DNA from: Halococcaceae archaeon
GTDB taxonomy: Archaea > Halobacteriota > Halobacteria > Halobacteriales > Halalkalicoccaceae
NCBI GenBank assembly: GCA_007129135.1
Contig: SKWB01000169.1
Location: forward strand, 1 to 7,879
Length of the DNA stretch: 7,879 nucleotides
Reading direction: 5' to 3'
Shown here: positions 4,609-7,879 of the stretch, in pieces
How positions within the stretch are numbered: position 1 is the stretch's first letter
How the letters are laid out: each line of letters starts with the position of its first letter
Made by a program: the position numbers and the translations under genes
Notes under the pieces: generated by a model
Seen by the model: only the letters and a program-made list of their open reading frames with translations
The model's database searches: none
What the model was told of the DNA's origin: nothing

Positions 4609-6228
4609 ATGGAGTTCACGTACCCGTGGGGATTCAACTCGCGACGCTCTGCACCGATGGCCACGAACGGCATGGTCGCGACGAGCCACCCGCTCGCGGC
4701 GAGAGCCGGTGTGAAAGTGCTCGAAGACGGCGGGACGGCCGCCGACGCCGCCGTCGCCACCGCGGCGGTGCTGAACGTCGTCGAGCCGCACATGACCGGT
4801 ATCGGAGGGGATATGTTCGCGCTCACCCAGTTCGACGAGCGCTACGAGGCGCTCAACGGCAGCGGACGCGCCCCGGAAGCGGCGGAGATCGAGACCTACC
4901 GCGAGCGAACCAACAACGTCGGCGACGACGGCGAGCCCAGGATGCCCGAGGACGGCGGCATGCCCGTGACGACGCCCGGGGCGCTCGACGGCTGGAAGAC
5001 GCTCGTCGACAGGTACGGGACCTTCGAACTCGCGGAGCTGCTCGCCCCGGCGGCCGAGTACGCCCGCGAGGGCTTCCCGGTCACCGAGTACATCTCGCGG
5101 CAGTGGGCGAACGCCGCGGACCGGGTAGAGCAGTTCGACGAGAGTGCAGAGACCTTCCTGCCGAACGGCGAGGCCCCCGCCCCTGGCCAGCGCTTTTCCA
5201 ACCCGGCGTTCGCCGAGAGCCTGGAGACGATCGCCGAGGAGGGGATCGAGGCGCTCTACGGCGGCGAGGTCGGCGAGGCGATCGTCGAGACGGTGCGGGA
5301 CCACGGCGGGACGCTCTCGCTCTCGGACCTCGAAGCCCACGAGAGCGAGTGGACCGAGCCGATCAGCACGGAGTACGGGGGCGTCGAGGTGCTCGAGCAC
5401 CCGCCGAACGGCCAGGGGATCGTCGCGCTCGAGGCGCTCAACATCGCCGAGGAGTTCGACCTCGCGGCCGACGTCGGAAACGAGGAGCGGTTACACACCT
5501 TGATCGAGGCGACGAAGATCGCCTTCGCCGACGGCCACGCCCACGTCACCGACCCGGAGTTCGCCGACGTCCCCACCGAGACGATGCTCTCACCCTCTTA
5601 CGCCGCCGAGCGGGCGACCGAGATCGGTCCCGAGGCGGGCGAGTACGGCGCGCGGGCCGGAGAGCACGCGAACACGGTCTACCTCACGGCCGTCGACGGC
5701 GACGGCAACGCCGTCTCGTTCATCAACAGCGTCTACATGGGCTTCGGGAGCGCGCTCACCGCGGGCGGGTTCGCGCTCCAGAACCGCGGTCACTCGTTCA
5801 GCCTCGACCCGGGTCATACGAACGCGCTCGAGGCCGGTAAGCGGCCGTTCCACACGATCATCCCCGCGATGCTCAGAGAAGAGGGCGAGTTCCGCGCCTC
5901 CTGGGGCGTGATGGGCGGGTCGATGCAGCCACAGGGACACCTCCAGGTCGTCGCGAACCTCGTCGACTCGGGGCTCAACCCACAGACCGCGCTCGACGCG
6001 CCCCGGTTCCGGTTCACGGAGGGCAAACGCGTCGCGCTGGAGACGAACCGACTCACGAAACAGACCGTCTCGGGGCTGCTCGAGCGCGGCCACGACCTGA
6101 TCGACGAGGACACGTTCCTCGGCGAGGGCGGACACTTCGGCGGGGGCCAGTTCGTCTACCGCGACCCCGAGGGGACGCTGATCGGCGGCTCGGACCCGCG
6201 TCGCGACGGCCAGGCGATCGGGTTCTAG
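4609..6228 (+). CDS. ggt: Gamma-glutamyltransferase-family Ntn hydrolase (cytoplasmic, YwrD/HpxW-like)
   Basis: A 539-residue member of the gamma-glutamyltransferase family, which self-cleaves before a Thr that then acts as nucleophile. Visible features are ATNGMVATSHPLA (18-30), VEPHMTGIGGDMFAL, GSGRAP with R87, the cleavage site HAN-T356-VYLTAVDGDGNAVSF, GFGSALTAGG, the oxyanion GG in WGVMGGSMQPQGH, LDAPRF and GGSDPRRDGQAIGF. Cleavage would give a 355-residue large and a 184-residue small subunit. There is no signal peptide, so it acts in the cytoplasm. Residues that hold the gamma-glutamyl group in E. coli GGT are not conserved: the NNQMDD block reads QNRGHS and RPLSSM reads RPFHTI. This resembles the YwrD/HpxW-like branch, which includes an oxamate amidohydrolase. 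Substrates could be gamma-glutamyl compounds (haloarchaea use gamma-glutamylcysteine) or other amides. The family is certain; transferase activity is not. Confidence 0.9.
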   Translation: MEFTYPWGFNSRRSAPMATNGMVATSHPLAARAGVKVLEDGGTAADAAVATAAVLNVVEPHMTGIGGDMFALTQFDERYEALNGSGRAPEAAEIETYRERTNNVGDDGEPRMPEDGGMPVTTPGALDGWKTLVDRYGTFELAELLAPAAEYAREGFPVTEYISRQWANAADRVEQFDESAETFLPNGEAPAPGQRFSNPAFAESLETIAEEGIEALYGGEVGEAIVETVRDHGGTLSLSDLEAHESEWTEPISTEYGGVEVLEHPPNGQGIVALEALNIAEEFDLAADVGNEERLHTLIEATKIAFADGHAHVTDPEFADVPTETMLSPSYAAERATEIGPEAGEYGARAGEHANTVYLTAVDGDGNAVSFINSVYMGFGSALTAGGFALQNRGHSFSLDPGHTNALEAGKRPFHTIIPAMLREEGEFRASWGVMGGSMQPQGHLQVVANLVDSGLNPQTALDAPRFRFTEGKRVALETNRLTKQTVSGLLERGHDLIDEDTFLGEGGHFGGGQFVYRDPEGTLIGGSDPRRDGQAIGF

Positions 6229-6234
6229 AGGGGA

Positions 6235-6825
6235 TCAGAGCCGGATCGTCGAGGCGCCCGAGGAGAGCGCCTCGTCCAGTACGTCCGCACCGAGCTCGTC
6301 GACCGGTCGCGGGGGATGGGGGTCAGTCGGCGGCGACCGTATCCGCCGCTGCCACCACCCGACGTCGTGCCACTCGCCGTCCTTGTAGCCGACGTCCTGG
6401 TACACCCCGATGGCTTCGAACCCCATCGACTCGTGGAGGCCGACGCTCGCGGGGTTCGGGAGGGTGACGCCGGCGTAGGCACCGACGTGGCCCTGCAGTT
6501 CGAGGATCGCGAAGAGCGAGCCGTAGAGCCCACGAGCGACGCCCCTCCGGTGGTAGTCTCCGTCGACGTAGACCGACGTCTCGACCGACCACCGGTAGGC
6601 CTCGCGGCTCCGCACGGGCTTGGCGTATGCGTAGCCGACGACGCCTCCCTCGAGTTCGCAGACGAGCCAGGGGTCCCGTTCGAGGACGGCCTCCATCCGA
6701 TCGCGTATCTCCGCCTCGCTCGGGACCTCGAGTTCGAACGAGATCGGCGTCTCTCGCACGTATTTGCCGTATATCCGTTCGATCGAGGACGCGTCAGGGA
6801 GTTTTGCCATCCGAATGTCCGCCAT
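6235..6825 (-). CDS. GNAT N-acetyltransferase, phosphinothricin/methionine-sulfoximine acetyltransferase-like
   Basis: A 196-residue GNAT protein of the Pat/Bar/YncA type, which transfers acetyl from acetyl-CoA to the amine of phosphinothricin, methionine sulfoximine or similar glutamate analogues. Landmarks are PISFELEVPS (27-36), GVVGYAYAKPVRSREAYRWSVE (61-82), VYVDGDYHRRGVARGLY (85-101, the acetyl-CoA pyrophosphate loop RRGVAR), AGVTLPNPASVGLHESMGF (118-136) and VGYKDGEWHDVGWWQ (145-159), the family's C-terminal signature. A Pro-rich acidic tail of about 35 residues follows the domain and is not part of the usual fold. ATG 6825 is preferred because a TATA-like ACTATA lies 24 bases upstream; ATG 6810 is an alternative. 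Its stop is 6 bases from the convergent GGT-like gene. The natural substrate is unknown. Confidence 0.9.
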   Translation of the reverse strand: MADIRMAKLPDASSIERIYGKYVRETPISFELEVPSEAEIRDRMEAVLERDPWLVCELEGGVVGYAYAKPVRSREAYRWSVETSVYVDGDYHRRGVARGLYGSLFAILELQGHVGAYAGVTLPNPASVGLHESMGFEAIGVYQDVGYKDGEWHDVGWWQRRIRSPPTDPHPPRPVDELGADVLDEALSSGASTIRL

Positions 6826-6848
6826 CAGCTCGTATTCACTGACGGTCG

Positions 6849-6854
6849 TATAGT
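6849..6854 (-). promoter_or_regulatory. TATA-like box for the GNAT gene
   Basis: On the minus strand ACTATA ends 23 bases before the ATG at 6825. This fits a leaderless transcript and supports that start over the internal ATG at 6810. Confidence 0.5.
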
Positions 6855-6870
6855 AGGTTCCGGAGCCCGG

Positions 6871-6911
6871 TCGCCGATCGAATTCGGCGATTCATACCCG
6901 GCAAAAAGAGG
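6871..6911 (-). terminator. Terminator region after the acyl-CoA dehydrogenase gene
   Basis: Reading the minus strand, a T5 tract (6907-6903) starts 4 bases after the stop. A perfect 7-bp hairpin follows, TCGCCGA (6871-6877) with TCGGCGA (6884-6890) and a 6-base loop. Archaeal termination relies mainly on oligo-T, so the T5 tract is the likely signal. The hairpin also lies just upstream of the GNAT promoter. Confidence 0.5.
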
Positions 6912-7879
6912 TTAGAGCCCGAGTTCGCGCCCGATCACGAGGTGTTGGATCTCGCTGGTTCCCTCGCCGATCTCCATCAGCTTCGCGTCGCGGTAGAAGC
7001 GCTGGGGCGCGAAGTCGGTGGTGTAGCCGTAGCCGCCGAGCACCTGCACGGCGTCCTCGGCCACCTCGCGGGCGGCCTCCGAAGCGTCGAGTTTCGCGAG
7101 CGAACTCGAGGTGGTGACGTCCTCGCCGCCGTCGTACATCGTCGCGGACTTGTGCGTGAGCAGTCGCGCACGCTCGGTCTTCCGGTACATCCCGACGATC
7201 ATGTCGCGCACCGCGTCGAACTTCGAGATCGGCTTTCCGAACTGCTCGCGCTCTCTGGCGTACTCGTGTGCGGCCTCGTAGGCCCCCTGTGCGAGGCCCG
7301 TCGAGAGCGCGGCGATCGAGATCCGGCCCCCGTCGAGGGTCTTCATCGTCTGCGGCCAGCCTTCGCCGACCTCGCCGAGCAGGCGGTCTTCGGGCAGCCT
7401 GACGTCGTCGAGGGCGATCTCACAGGTCGGCGAGGCGTTGAGCCCCATCTTCTCCCAGATCGTCGTCACCTCGAAGCCGTCGTCCTCGCGCGGGTCGACG
7501 ATGAACGTCGAGATGCCGTCGTAGCCCGCCTCGGGGTCGGTCACCGCTTTCACGAGCACGGAGCCGGCCTCACTCGCGTTCGTGATGAACTGCTTCGTGC
7601 CGTTCAGCACCCACTCGTCGCCGTCTCTCACGGCATGGGTATCCATCCCCGAGGCGTCGGATCCCGAGCCCGGTTCCGTAAGCGCCCACGCGCCGATCTC
7701 CTCGCCGGTCGCGAGCGGGTGGAGCCAGCGCTCTCTCTGCGCTTCGGTCCCGAACAGCTCGATCGGTTTCGAGGCGAGGCTGACGTGGGCGGCGTACGAG
7801 AGCCCGATCGACCCGGAAACCCGGCCCAGCTCCTCGGTGACGACCGCGTACATGAGCTGATCACCGCCGAGGCCGCCGT
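6912..7879 (-). CDS. Acyl-CoA dehydrogenase, 5' end outside the window
   Basis: The visible 321 residues are the C-terminal part of a flavin acyl-CoA dehydrogenase of about 380 residues. It oxidises an acyl-CoA to the 2-enoyl-CoA and passes electrons to electron-transfer flavoprotein. The frame stays open through the window edge and reads GGLGGDQLMYAVVTEEL, so the ATG at 7853 is internal. Signature 1 (AWALTEPGSGSDA), the NGTKQFITNA strand, DGGRISIAALSTG, REQFGKPISKF and signature 2 (QVLGGYGYTTDFAPQRFYRDAK) are all present. The catalytic base is the Glu in IGEGTSEIQ (codon 6963-6965), the position used by short- and medium-chain enzymes; isovaleryl-CoA dehydrogenases normally lack Glu there and use one elsewhere. 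Short-chain or branched-chain substrates are likely, but the chain length is not determined. It ends with a T5 tract and hairpin. Confidence 0.95.
   Translation of the reverse strand, partial: GGLGGDQLMYAVVTEELGRVSGSIGLSYAAHVSLASKPIELFGTEAQRERWLHPLATGEEIGAWALTEPGSGSDASGMDTHAVRDGDEWVLNGTKQFITNASEAGSVLVKAVTDPEAGYDGISTFIVDPREDDGFEVTTIWEKMGLNASPTCEIALDDVRLPEDRLLGEVGEGWPQTMKTLDGGRISIAALSTGLAQGAYEAAHEYAREREQFGKPISKFDAVRDMIVGMYRKTERARLLTHKSATMYDGGEDVTTSSSLAKLDASEAAREVAEDAVQVLGGYGYTTDFAPQRFYRDAKLMEIGEGTSEIQHLVIGRELGL

Noticed and set aside
4624..4660. Possible Tat signal from the SRRS motif near the GGT-like N-terminus
   Set aside because: No hydrophobic stretch follows. Residues after it belong to the conserved core of the family, so the protein is cytoplasmic.
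4424..4714. ORF of 96 codons from ATG 4424 with a TATA-like box upstream
   Set aside because: It is Arg-rich, not acidic, runs 100 bases into the GGT-like gene in another frame and contains the strong hairpin. A non-coding transcript is the more plausible product.
4399..5400. Minus-strand 333-codon frame across the gap and the GGT-like gene
   Set aside because: It is antisense to a certain gene and has no recognisable domain or promoter.
1..7879. Search for CRISPR repeats, IS ends, tRNA or rRNA genes and defence or toxin-antitoxin genes
   Set aside because: No regularly spaced repeats, transposase motifs, tRNA-like cloverleaf or recognisable defence genes were found by reading. Composition is even throughout, so no sign of a recent insertion.

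Overview
The window looks like an ordinary stretch of haloarchaeal chromosome. It is very GC-rich, its proteins are strongly acidic (rich in Asp and Glu), and most genes start at an ATG placed about 24-28 bases after an AT-rich TATA-like box with no obvious Shine-Dalgarno site. That arrangement is typical of leaderless haloarchaeal transcripts. The genus cannot be named from the sequence. No IS element, CRISPR array, tRNA or rRNA is visible.

Layout from left to right: (1) 1-186, the C-terminus of an acyl-CoA carboxylase carboxyltransferase subunit (+). (2) 224-646, a three-helix DUF5658-type membrane protein (+). (3) 683-1207, a peroxiredoxin-fold protein whose peroxidatic Cys is Pro (+). (4) 1208-1657, a small MaoC-type hotdog hydratase (-), abutting the previous gene tail to tail with no spacer. 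(5) 1696-2091, a Rid (YjgF/UK114) family protein (-), upstream of the MaoC gene and probably co-transcribed with it. (6) 2188-3018, a CitE-like CoA-ester lyase (+), divergent from the Rid gene. (7) 3104-4360, glutamate dehydrogenase (+). (8) 4361-4608, a non-coding, GC-rich, hairpin-dense gap. (9) 4609-6228, a cytoplasmic gamma-glutamyltransferase-family Ntn hydrolase (+). (10) 6235-6825, a phosphinothricin-acetyltransferase-like GNAT enzyme (-). (11) 6912-7879, an acyl-CoA dehydrogenase cut by the window edge (-).

The metabolic theme is breakdown of amino-acid-derived acyl-CoA esters and handling of glutamate and amines. Carboxylase, MaoC hydratase, CitE-like lyase and acyl-CoA dehydrogenase are the enzyme types that cluster around Rv2498c-Rv2502c in Mycobacterium tuberculosis, a cluster linked to leucine and 3-hydroxy-3-methylglutaryl-CoA breakdown. 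Glutamate dehydrogenase would take the amino groups, and a Rid protein often accompanies enamine or imine chemistry. This link is inference. The genes here are not one operon and lie on both strands.

No clearly new multi-gene system is evident. The most interesting points are the off-consensus active sites in four proteins (Prx Cys to Pro, MaoC Asp to Asn, Rid Arg to Thr, and GGT gamma-glutamyl-pocket residues replaced), the structured 248-base gap upstream of the GGT-like gene with two mutually exclusive stems, and a second promoter with a 15-codon in-frame mini-ORF in front of gdhA.
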